Below, in pieces: positions 49,006-59,820 of a DNA stretch of 64,000 nt; position 1 is the stretch's first letter, and each line of letters begins with the position of its first letter. Under the pieces are notes generated by a model. That model was not told the origin of the DNA. It searched no databases and worked only from the letters and a program-made list of their open reading frames with translations. A program made the position numbers and the translations under genes. Source of the stretch: Dactylellina haptotyla (taxonomy: Eukaryota; Ascomycota; Orbiliomycetes; Orbiliales; Orbiliaceae); NCBI GenBank assembly GCA_031310005.1, contig CM062382.1:2542001-2606000 (forward strand), given 5' to 3'.

Positions 49006-50679
49006 GCACGGACGGACGTACCCAACGGACAACAAGAACAACAGGATGGTATCCATGTTACTGTTTATTTCGGCTTCGGTTTTTTCTTTTCAAGCGTCAA
49101 TAAACTCGTTTTCGACAGCGCGACATTTCGCATTCATTTTCAAGTTGGACGGAACGTGCCTCCGGGGTGTTCACGGCGGTGTCCGACTCTATTCTTTCAG
49201 ATATTTCATTCCCACCCGTTTAACGTTTTTAATATCTTTTGTCTGGGGAAAAGTTTCTTTTAGCCAGTTCTGTTTTTTGGGGGAACAATTGCTTTTACAA
49301 CTTGCAAGTTAGCTGGGTACACACACACACACGAGGGAGGAGCACGGTTGGATCGGTGCAAGGATGGAGGGAACATTATATCGCGGCTTCATTGCTCCTG
49401 GCGTTGCTATCATTACTACTCTTTGTTTATTGCGGAATTTCCAATTGTAAAATATAATCATAAATAATCAAATGTATACCACGGTTCTCCTCTGATACAC
49501 CATGATGCCTGATTGTAACTGAAAGAAAAGTCGCCACATCCGAGCGGTGCTGTGGGTGGCTCCCTGGTCACGCCGCGAGCAATGTGATGTGGCTCGGGAT
49601 GCAAGGCAAGCTGGGTCACCTGGCGGAAGGAGCACGACCAACCACCGCAATTTGGGGAAGCCCTGGTGAAGAAGCCCCGACCAGAGGCGAGGTTTCACGG
49701 ATCAGGAAAGAACGAATAATAATAACAATAATGTGCTGGTGGGAAGGGTTTAAAGAGAGCTACCATGAACGCCCGACTGCTCCGAACGCGCCCCTTAGAA
49801 TACAATAGCTGCACTTTCACGACTGACGACAACGACATCACGAGAGAAGAAGAATAAGAACGAGCACGAGAATAATATAATGAACGTCTGAAATTGGAGT
49901 GATCGAGTTAGCGCACGCTGCGAAACAGCCGTCCGCCCACGTCTGGCCTGCCTTTCCAACGAGACCCTTCGCCGCCTTCTCTCTGCCGCCCTGCGCCCGC
50001 GCCCTTGTCGCCCACCACCGCCGCCTGTGTGGCCAACCCCCAGTTTTTCTGGCTGAGATTTATTTTTTGATTATTTAATTCTTCTTTTATTGTGCGGTTG
50101 GACGGTTCATGTCGCGGGCCATCTGACGCTGCCTGCCAATTTCCCTCCTTTCTCCCTGCATGGTCCGATCAGACTGAGCGCCTGGCGATTGCAGACGACG
50201 CCCGCATTCCTCCAATCTTCAATTCTAAGCTGCTACTCTCCAAATCTTCAAATCTCCAGGTCGTTGATATCGCCAAAGCCGGTTTGTCACGGCCGAGTGG
50301 ACTTGTCGTTCGAGTTCATCTGACGGGCGGGCGTAGCCAATCGCATCCGAACAGCAGCACCCGGCGCCATTCGTCCAGGACTGCGGCCTCACCGCCAGTG
50401 CCAGCCCCAGCAAGGGCGCCCAATCGCTCAATTACCCTCCCTCCCCTCCCTCCTCCTCTTTCTAATCATCACCATCACCGTCCTTCCTCGTCCACGCTCG
50501 CTGTGCCCTCGCCCTCGTCGCCCTCGCGCCCTCCCCGCTCCCATCGGTCTCGCTCCGCCACATCTCCTCCTCCCCCTCCGAGACAACCGCGTGTTGTCAG
50601 GATAAGAATTCGACGCAACTCGTCATCGACTCAAGGAGGACGCTCCAGAACCGCAAGCACCACCACCGCTACACCCAGA
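49006..50679. other. Intergenic spacer and long leader
   Basis: The left half is ordinary spacer with a short AC microsatellite near 49317-49332. From 50092 to 50679 the frame of the next gene is open, Pro/Ser/Arg/His-rich and has no ATG. It is either a GC-rich 5' leader or an N-terminal extension whose start exon I cannot find. Confidence 0.5.
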
Positions 50680-52177
50680 ATGGCTACCGCCACCGAATCC
50701 GTCCCTGACGTTGCGACGTCCGTGACCCCGGATCCGCGCCGTGCGTCCACCGCGCCTACCGAGGAGTCCGCCTCCGGTGTCGGTCTTGCAGATCATCGAC
50801 AGACCTATCACCACCCACCGCCGGAGGACGAGGATGAGGAAATGCAGGACCCAGACCACGGCGACGCACCGCCTGAGGATGGTCTGGAGCCTCCTCAAGA
50901 TGAAGAGGATGATGGAGGAATCTACGCGCAGCCCCCTCCCCCTCCGCCTGAGGCTTTCTCCCCCGCCGCGGACTACCTGATGGGTATTATGGCTGAGTTC
51001 CGCAAGTTGGAAGGCAAACTCTCGAGTCTACTGAATGAACACGCAAAAGTTAAAGACGAAAACGAGGAGGTAAGATACACAGGTCCCTCATATATATCCC
51101 CCTTAATGGTTGATTGATATGGTAGAAGAGAATCCTCCCTCGTGACCTATTTTGCTAACACAATGAGAAAAAAATATAGTTGCGAACCCGCCCCCCACCA
51201 CCGGACCTAGCCACGTTGCAGGACCTGGAAACCTTGACCACCAAGTATAACAAGGTCAAGAAACTCTATTTCCAAAAGGAGACGCAGATCGAGGAATTGA
51301 CCAAGGAGAACGACGCCCTCCGAAACGACGCCGACGAGTTCTCCAAGGAACTCGACAGCCTGAAGGCCGAGAACACGGAACTCAATCGGGACTTAGACAT
51401 CTTGGTCAAGGAACGCGATACCCTCACCAGCGAACTCCAAGATGTAATCAGGGAGCGAGACTCGCTGACCCGCCAACGGGACACGCTCGACCGCGAGAGG
51501 GAAGTCATCATCCGGGAACGGGACTCCGTCATCAGAGATAGGGACCAGATGGAAAAGGAGAAGGAAGACGCCGTGCAAATCAGAGAAGAGGCCATCATTG
51601 AGCGCGACGACGCCCGACATGACCGGGAAAGCCTGCAGAACAGGATCAAGGACTTGGAGGACGAAGTCGCCAAACTCCAGGCGCAGGGTACATCGAACGG
51701 CGTGCGTGACAAGCGAGTATCCGCATCGGCGCACAACTCTACCGGCTCGGACTATCCACAGGAGATCTTGAAGCTCAAGTACGACAAGGTCAAGAGACTT
51801 TACTACGAGCAGCAGAAGACGATCGCGCATCTGGAGGAGAGACTACGAAACGCGGAGGCACCCAGGGGAGGTAAGCCAACATATTCCTAGCTTTTTGATA
51901 TACATTCCTCAATTCCACCCCACCTTTTTTTGAGCGCGGCAATTTTGCATTCTGAGCGGGCGTCACTGTTAAGTGTGATGTTGCCCGCTACGGTTTGTGT
52001 TCTATGTAGAGGGCGGTTTTGTTAATTCTATTGTGTCCCATCTTTCTTTTCTTCATGATGGCAGAACATATAGCACCTCATCATCAACAACAAAAACGTC
52101 ATTCGAACGGAGTTAATAGCAAGAAGATCCATCACGATGAAGAAGAAGAAGACGACTACGCATCGGAATTCTTCTAG
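50680..52177 (+). CDS. Long coiled-coil protein with repeated RERD units
   Basis: Exons 50680-51069, 51180-51870 and 52065-52177 (phases 0 and 1) give 397 residues. The N-terminal part is Pro/Asp/Glu-rich with a PPPPPPE run. Exon 2 is almost entirely coiled coil, with repeated units such as VKERDTLTSEL, VIRERDSLTRQ and IIRERDSVIRDRDQ. It holds two copies of a Y-N/D-KVK-KLY-type motif, at the start (KYNKVKKLYFQKE) and end (KYDKVKRLYYEQQ). Exon 3 adds a His/Gln-rich then acidic tail ending DDYASEFF. ATG 50680 is the first in frame, although the frame is open for about 590 nt upstream. A cytoskeletal or scaffold role is suggested by composition only. Some fungal genomes label similar proteins M protein repeat proteins. 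An alternative last exon is described separately. Confidence 0.8.
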
Positions 52178-52401
52178 TGTTCTTCATCTCTTCTTTCTCA
52201 CTATGTCGCTTGCTCCGTGTCATTCTTTCGACAAGAATGAAACCGATGCAACAATTACCATCTTATACCATCTTATCTTCTCTTTTTCCGTTTCTCTTTT
52301 TCCTCGTCGTTTCGTTATTTTCTTTCTTTTTTTGTTACCAGAAAGTAGAAATACCCCAATTTACTGAGACCGTTTTCTTTTTCTTTACCACGATTCAAAA
52401 G

Positions 52402-52649
52402 AGGATGAATATGTCGCACCTAGCCGCACGGAGTCCATGGTTTCGAGGTCGAACTCGAAGGGTAAGCAGCGGGCGTCGTACGTCTCGCCCGAGCGGGATA
52501 GTTACCGGGCTGATACCGGAAGCACCAAATCCAACTCGACAACGGATACCACACCGCAACGAAGGAAAAGCGTGAGGACTAGCGGACGGAGAGGGGCGAG
52601 TTTGGAGAGGGACAGGATGAGTGTTGGGACCGATGAAGATGTACTATAA
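52402..52649 (+). other. Candidate alternative last exon of the coiled-coil gene
   Basis: From 52402 an open frame of 82 codons looks strongly coding (DEYVAPSRTESMVSRSNSKG then YVSPERDSYRADTGSTKS, ending TDEDVL). It has no start codon of its own that makes sense, and an in-frame stop lies shortly upstream. Joining the donor at 51871 directly to an acceptor ending at 52401 (CAAAAG) keeps the frame: RG-E-DEYVAP. That skips the exon at 52065 and gives a 442-residue protein with a basic, Ser-rich tail. A CT-rich stretch and a CTGAG branch-like site precede the acceptor. Confidence 0.55.
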
Positions 52650-53314
52650 GCGAGCATTTTTGTTTCTTTTTTTCTTGAAAAAGTATACAGATTTTTATTG
52701 GTCGGGTTTTGGATTTTTGACTTCGCGGGTTTGAGTAATGACCTTTTTGATTTGGGGATGTGGCGATTCCCTTTTACTCTCCTTTAAGCTTCGCTGCTTG
52801 GTTTTTGTGTTTGCGGTTTTGTTGGTCTTGATGTTTTTTATGTGCGACATGTATATTATATACTGCAGTGATGATAATGTGCTTTCTTGATATCCTTTCA
52901 TCCTGCGATTGAATACATTTTTTTCTCTTTCTTCTTTAATATACTCTTCTCGGGCGCCGTCTTCTACACAGTGTTACATGAAGACCTCTAAGGTTAGGCA
53001 TAAAGACATATTTTATGGCATAGAGTTAGAACGGCGCGCCTCAAGGTATAATAACAGGACTTGGAGGGAATCTCTTTTTATATTGCGGGTTTCGTGTATA
53101 TCAGTCCCTGCTCCTGATGACTTGAACCAATCATTTATCGATTCATCCACCTTTGATCATATCAGTTATAAAGATCCAATTCTTTTGCATAAGAACGAAG
53201 CTAAAGTTCTCTCAACACCCCTTGAGAAGTAGACAATATCTCAATCCCCACTATCTCAAGGCTACGAAGCTAACAGACCAACTCGAGGTCCTTCTCGGAC
53301 CCTCCTATAAAGAA
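52650..53314. other. Intergenic spacer
   Basis: A 665-nt T-rich then mixed spacer between plus-strand genes. No distinct element was seen. Confidence 0.55.
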
Positions 53315-53734
53315 ATGACCGAGCCATCCTCTTCAGAACCGTCTTCACCTGCATCCCGTACCCTCCCACCAGATGCCTTCCCCCGCCGAACCAAAACCAC
53401 AAACGCGGTCCAATTCACACTTTCCCCAAAGACACCGGATAGCAGCATCTACGGCCTCTGCGGGATTCAAGTCACCCACGTCCCAGCGTCTATGTTCCCG
53501 CCTGCCGGCTCAAAATTCAACCTTGACGCTGTCTCAGGGTTTGTCGGTAAAGAAAAGCAAGCTGTCGCGAAACTCGAACGGGATCTGCAGAGGGGCGCTA
53601 GACGGCATTATGGCGATGAAGTAGGGTATTATACTATCGTGAGGGTTTATGCTTATGATGATGGGAGGATCCATGTTGTTGCTAAACCTGATTGTTCGGT
53701 TCCCGAGGATGTGGAAGGGATTCCTTCTGAGTAG
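53315..53734 (+). CDS. Small protein, unknown function
   Basis: An intronless frame of 139 residues from the ATG at 53315. The frame is open a further 160 nt upstream, but without an ATG in good context. The first about 35 residues are Ser/Pro-rich. The rest looks folded: VQFTLSPKTPDSSIYGLCGI, then FNLDAVSGFVGKEKQAVAKL, HYGDEVGYYTIVRVYAYDDG and RIHVVAKPDCSVPEDVEG, with an alternating hydrophobic pattern that suggests beta strands. No family is recognised and there is no signal peptide or membrane segment. Protein-like composition is the main support. Confidence 0.65.
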   Translation: MTEPSSSEPSSPASRTLPPDAFPRRTKTTNAVQFTLSPKTPDSSIYGLCGIQVTHVPASMFPPAGSKFNLDAVSGFVGKEKQAVAKLERDLQRGARRHYGDEVGYYTIVRVYAYDDGRIHVVAKPDCSVPEDVEGIPSE

Positions 53735-54321
53735 TGATTCTCTCCATTTTATAATATATATATATATATACTTTCAAAAGGGTCCTTCTGGAAGGGTCTG
53801 AGGGGTGTAGGTGGATTGGTATGTTATTTCTTTTGTGGGGATAAATATACGCTTTGAGGATTTTAATTAGATAGAACCTAGAATTCAGTTTAGAGATCTG
53901 GCTCTGTTATGCTGAGGTTCTTCCTTTACTAGATGCATGTGGAATTTCTCATACTGTTCACGTTGTTTGGGTGTGGTGCTTGCTAGGATGTCAACAAGCA
54001 CTAACTGGTCCTCGTCATTCCGTACCTAGCACGGAATATCTTGTTACTAGCACGAGACTGAATTCAGCTTGAGACCATTCACACTCGTTTCTCAAGCATG
54101 CCACAATGGAATTGTGTTGCTTATTAGCTCTGATGCGAGGTGCAGGGGCTGCGCAATGCAAGCTAACCCGAGCCGACCGAACGGATATCCCTGGTGCAGC
54201 CCAGCCGAACACTATGCTACCAATCTCTCCTATAACTTGCCTCCATGATCACAATCGCGATATCGATTGATCATATCCAATTGACGGCTGCGCCAGCCGT
54301 CTTCTCGAAGCCTTGAAAACC
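53735..54321. other. Intergenic spacer with TA microsatellite
   Basis: A 587-nt spacer. A (TA)n run of about 20 nt lies at 53752-53770. The rest is unremarkable and should contain the promoter of the glucanase gene. Confidence 0.6.
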
Positions 54322-57300
54322 ATGGCTCACCGTCGCAGCCCAAGCTACGACGAGGACGACAAATCAGGCGTCTACGGGAGCCATTCCGGGATTATAAATA
54401 CGCGAATCCGCTTGTACACTCTCTTGACGGTTGGGACGATCCTGAGCTACATGTTCTATGGGTACCAGAGCAGCGGGTTTCGCGGGTATCAATACCAGAT
54501 ATATGGGACCGTTGAAAAGGGGCAGAAGCCGATAGAAGCCGCCCCGCCGGCGCCTGTAACAAGTATTGTCGAAGTCGATGTTACAAAGGTCATATCGACG
54601 GTTTTCACAGCAGCTCCGACGCCCATCGCTTCGTCGTCGTACTGGCTGGCGAATATTGAGCATCGAGGTGTTGCGCCTTATCACGCCGATAAGGAATATC
54701 AAGGTACACGTTATTTTCTACAAGACAGAATGACTGTAAAATGTTTTTTTCTTTCACTATTTTTTCTACTATGCTCTCGTGATAGGAGATTCGCAATAAC
54801 TGACTACCAAAACCTAGCTTAGTATTCCGTAATGTTCTGGAGTTTGGTGCAAAAGGTGACGGCACAACAGATGATACCGCTGCCATCAACGCAGCAATAT
54901 CAGGCGGCGATTTCGCCCGTTGCGGTGAGAAATGCGATTCTTCTACTATTTCTCCGGCGCTGGTGTATTTCCCGCCTGGCAGATACTTGGTATCAGAGCC
55001 AATAGTGGCAATGTATTACACGCAACTTGTTGGAAACCCGATAGACATGCCGATTCTGGTCGCCTCCAAGAACTTCAAGGGGATAGGTGTGATTGATACA
55101 GATCCTTACGGAGCCTTCGGAAAGAACTGGTACGTCAACCAGAATAATTTCTTCCGGGCGATAAGAAATTTCGTCATCGATTTGACAAATATGGACCCTT
55201 CGGAGGGAACTGGGTATGTTGGTCTTTTGAAAATAAAACGAGCTGCAAGACTTGTGTGGGAACGAGCCTCGAGTATTGACAAGCGCGGAGAATACATCAC
55301 CAAGTAGCCCAGGCGACATCGATTTATAATGTTGTTTTTAAAATGCATGAAGATGTGAGGACGAAGCAGAAGGGAATCTTCATGGATAATGGTAAAGTCG
55401 TACCCTCAGCCATTGTTGGTATAGGTGTTGTGCTAATCTTGGATAGGATCTGGGGGGTTTCTCTCTAATCTAAAATTTTACGGTGGAGAGTGTGGAGCGT
55501 ATTTTGGGAATCAGGTACGGATGCTATTGGTCTGCGCTGGTGTTAGTTCTCCCGTGCTAACGTTTCAACTTAGCAATTTACGACGATAAATCTTGAGTTT
55601 CATAACTGCAAGACCGCAATATATATAGTGGGTAGTAACTTTGGATATTTTTAGCATAGACTTATTGGCTACTAACATCATCTTAGAATTGGGACTGGGT
55701 ATGGCTCTTGAAATCTATCAAAATTTACAACTGTGGACTTGGTATCGACATCACCAGCGGGGGACCCGACAAACTCGGCGTTGGCTCCGTCCTCCTCCTC
55801 GACAGCTACGTCAAAGACACAGAAGTAGCAATCAAAACTTTCCGTCACAAGGAGTCTAACCCTCCTGCAGGCGGCACTCTTGTGATGCAGAATCTCATCA
55901 TATCTGGTGTGAAAACCACGGTATTGGGATGGAATGATGAAGAAATATTCGGAGGCACCGACAAGGACCGTAACACCACTATTCCATTTTGGGGTCACGG
56001 GAAAGGATACTCTGATTATTTACCAAAGGGTGATAGTATCAATGTAGTCGCAGACGAGACGAGTGATGCTATCCCCACGGTCCTGAAAGATGCCAAGGGA
56101 AAGATTCTGGAACGGCCGCGTCCGCTGTATAGACATATTTCGGCTGATCGTTTCGTGAGCGTGAGAGCGAACGGTGCCGTAGGAGATGGTAAAGCAGACG
56201 ACACAGGCGCTATCCAAGAGATAATAAATTCTCACGGAAACGTTCAGCCTGGAGAACAGAAGAAGATTATATTCTTCGATTATGGCGTCTACAGGATATC
56301 GCAGACGATCTATGTTCCTCCGAATACGTATATTGTAGGAGAGATGTGGAGCGTGATCATGTCGTCTGGGGACATGTTTAATGACGCGAAGAATCCGAAG
56401 CCGGTTTTTCAGGTTGGGAAAAGCGGCGAGGAGGGAATAGTCGAAATATCCGATATGCTTTTTCAAACCCAAGGACCAGCGGCTGGGGCTATTCTCATGG
56501 AGTGGAACGTTAGGTAAAACGATATCTCTGCAACTAGCATGGCATGCACCGCTGACTTGGAAAGAGATCTCCTCAAGGACAAAACGTTTCCGGTATGTGG
56601 GATGTCCACTTTCGCGTAGGAGGTTCTCGCGGAACGAACCTGGAGCCCAATAAGTGTCGTAAGAATCCGGACGCCCAAAATCACGCTAAAATCGATGACG
56701 ATTGTATATCCGCTTTTATGCTATTACACGTCGGTAAGACTGGAAGTCTACTGATGGAGAATATGTGGCTTTGGACTAGGTGAGTCGAGTCTTCGTATTA
56801 CCTGTTCTGACACCAAGCTTATCGAACCTAATTTAGTGACCATGATCTCGATGATGAGCCCAATCACGATCAGATCAGCTTGTACACCGGCCGGGGTCTC
56901 CTCTGTGAAAGCCAGGAGGGTCCCGTATGGATGTATGGCCATGCAGTCGAACATAACGTGCTGTACAACTACCAATTGGTAAACACCAAGAATATATTTA
57001 TGGGAGTGATACAGACGGAGACGCCGTATTTCCAATCTAATCCTAGAGCGCGGGAACCATTCCCCCCGGTTCCTGAATTATACGATCCCGACTTTGAGGT
57101 GGCCTGTGGAGCAGCAGATGTTCCGCAGGATAAGATTCACCTGTGTGAGAAGAGTTGGGGGTTGCGAATTCTAAATTCCACCGATATCTTTACATATGGT
57201 GCTGGATTATATTCCTTCTTTGAGAACTATAGCACTGGTAGGTAACATCTACCTCAATGCTATACGTATATGGAAGCTAACTAGCGTATTTTGCAGACTG

Positions 57301-57529
57301 TATTGAATCACGGTCGTGTCAACGTACTATGGTCACAATAGAAGGGGACGCTAGGAGTGAAAAGTTCCCGACCCGCAGTAATATCTGGTTAATGGGCTTG
57401 AATACAATTGGCACGGAGAATATGGCGCGTTGGGTTAAAGACCCCGAAGAAGGAGAACTAATATTAGTCAGAGCAGATGATGGGAACAAGAACTCATTCT
57501 CGGACACGGTAGGGTTGATTTTAGTCTAA
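54322..57529 (+). CDS. GH55-type exo-beta-1,3-glucanase with N-terminal membrane anchor
   Basis: Nine exons, all in frame: 54322-54703, 54823-55213, 55291-55391, 55447-55514, 55574-55627, 55687-56513, 56567-56779, 56837-57237 and 57297-57529. The product is 889 residues. Two pectate-lyase-3-like beta-helix domains are each opened by the typical motif: VLEFGAKGDGTTDDTAAI (about 130) and SVRANGAVGDGKADDTGAI (about 490). Further marks are YFPPGRYLVSEPI, HHQVAQATSIYNVVF, GGFLSNLKFYGGECGAYFGNQQFTT, MWDVHFRVGG and a Cys-rich end (CIESRSC). This is the layout of family 55 glucanases, which cut beta-1,3-glucan from its ends and act on fungal or plant walls. Instead of a clear signal peptide there is a charged N-terminus and one hydrophobic segment (about 33-50), suggesting a type II membrane anchor. 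It is tail-to-tail with the LCCL gene. Confidence 0.93.
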
Positions 57530-57723
57530 TATAGTTATTTAACGTCATACAATGAAAGACAGGTGTAATTTAGACGGTTTATGTATTTATAATCGATATG
57601 TCATGAATATCCTTCAACCAATTACCTGCTGCGCGTACGTATATACAAAATATCGATAGCCACTAGGGCTAGTAGTCGCTAATATGATATCAATGAAAGC
57701 AAAAACACGCGAAAGAAAAAGAT

Positions 57724-59820
57724 CTAACTAGACCCTGAATCCATAGCCGCCCACGTCCCGTTCGAGAACACAGTCCCCGCTTTCGTATAATCGCCCACCG
57801 ATCTTCCACTCACATAACCTAATCTGATATACATCTTCTCCCTCTCTGGGTCCTTAAACAGATCTCCTGAGATCTTATTTTCATCTTCAAGGCCCGTGGT
57901 ATTGCCTGCCGCTCCACTGTCCCACCAGCTCTGCTGCATAATCTCTCCAACTGTCACTCTCTGGAGGGTAACACCATTTCCATTACCCCGATATCTTTCT
58001 ACATCGTTCACGAGAACGCTAACCGAGTCCCAGGGCGCTTCCAGTGCTGCCCAACTGATGGTAACATTCGTTCCCAGTACAACCACGTCTTGAACTTTTG
58101 GTAGGATACTTCCCAGTAGTGCATCCCCTCTTAGCTCCATACTAGTTTGCAGCACGCCGTCCCAACCCCATCTCGCCAGTCCGTTGATGAACAATCCCAT
58201 CAACAAACCTTGGTATACCAGTGACGGTCTGGTTTGAATCCTAGTGCCGGGTAGCAATAGTAACGCCAACACATAGTGGTGGATACGCAAATTTAATTTG
58301 GGGATCGCGAGTATTAATCCGATGCACACGGCAACGAATCCGTAAAACGCCAGATATTTCCCCATGTCGCCCTCTTTTCGGATACTCCACGCTTGGAAGA
58401 CGGCGATGCCCACCAACACGATCACGATAATCGCCAACGCAGCCTTGGCTCCTGGCTGCTGGTCCAGGTCGTGAGGAGTAAGTCGTGAGATGGGAATCCA
58501 CTTGTCAAAAGTGTAGTTGTTTAGAGCTCCGAACCAGCACGCGCCAACCCATAAAACTGTCTTTTCAATTTGAGCGTTCAAATCTTGAAGCGTGCGGCGG
58601 ACTACCATCCGTTCGAGGACGTAGGCTGCGAAGGCGGTAGGTAGGAAACGGGTGGCCGCTATCGCCACAAGATCATAAGGGGATGAATGGTACGGCGGGT
58701 CTCCGACCATACCGACCTCCCAGAAGATACTACAAAAGAGGGACCAGAAGAATACGGTTGGGTGGGTGGTGAAGAGGGAAACCACAATGTTGAAGGCGAG
58801 GGTGATTCCGAAGACGGTCCAACGGAGATCGGTGCACGGCTTGGAACCATCCAATGGCTCGATGGTAAATGATGAGACGAACGGTGCGTCGAATTCGACG
58901 GATTGTATCCCGGAAGAGGACGAAGCTGGGAAAGAAGCCTGCATTCCGGTTTTGCGAAGTCGTGCGCAACCGCCAGCGTTGGGTTCAAGAACACCGGAGT
59001 GTACCGCGGCAAGGCAGATGAATGAATCGGCGCGGTAATGTCGGGTTTCTGGCTCGATTCCCTGTGAGGGAAGACCACCTCCAACTACTAGACTTTGGTA
59101 GTTGAATTGTTGGTCTCCTACGGTGTATGGCTCGAGTAATCGGGCGGAGTTACAGTCCTGCGAGCATCGAAATATGAATGACTCGTTCGCAAAAGAGCGG
59201 CAATTGATGCCGTCCAGTCCGCATCCAGCATTTTTCATCCTAACAAGCTCTTCGTTAGATAGATAGTTAATTTCATGTGGAGTTTAGGTGAGGTTGTACC
59301 AAAGCGTGTCATTGCACCCGAGTGTTATCTCCTCCCGTCTGAAGTATGAGAAGTGTACGACAATGATAAATGAAGCGATCCACAGTCCTGCGGCAATAGC
59401 CCAGGCAAGGACCTTAGACTTCTTCGTCGGAAAGAAGTTGTCGAGGATTCGTAGAGGAATAGCCTGTAAATCTGGTAAAATCGGCCGTATTCTCAACTTC
59501 TCTGGGGGGCTGGGTCCTTTGACCCATTTTGCAATAGCAGTCGTATACTTCTTCGGAATTCTGAGACTTGTCGAACTATAATGATATCGTGAGCGTTGTC
59601 CATCCCCATCTAGGCGTTCAATATCGTCGCTATATCTGTCACTGTTGCGGCGGCGGCCATTACGACTACCTCTACGGGCATTGCGATGACCGGATCGGTC
59701 TCGGTCACCGCTATCTAGTAGAGGCCGTTCAGGCGAAGGGGAATCTGACCTTGAATACGGCTGCGAACCGGATTCGAGATCAGCTGCTGATGCGTTCTCA
59801 TCCCGCGCATAGCCTGTCAT
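57724..59820 (-). CDS. LCCL-domain multi-pass membrane protein
   Basis: Two exons on the minus strand, 59820-59300 and 59239-57724, joined across a 60-nt intron (GTACAA donor, CTAAC branch point, GTTAG acceptor; phase 2). The product is 678 residues. An acidic/Arg/Ser-rich cytosolic N-terminus (1-130) precedes a transmembrane segment (about 137-157). An LCCL domain follows at about 169-300, marked by CNDTLW, NAGCGLDGINCRSF, FIFRCSQDC and FICLAAVHSGV with conserved Cys. Six or so hydrophobic segments and a glycosylated C-terminal part (NVT, NTT and NGT sequons) come after. Fungi have proteins of this architecture; LCCL domains are thought to bind lipid or polysaccharide, but the fungal role is unknown. 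Its stop is only 194 nt from that of the glucanase gene. Confidence 0.9.

Noticed and set aside
51266-51830. Two long minus-strand frames (Ser/Arg-rich and Val/Leu-rich)
   Set aside because: They are reverse-strand readings of the repetitive coiled-coil exon.
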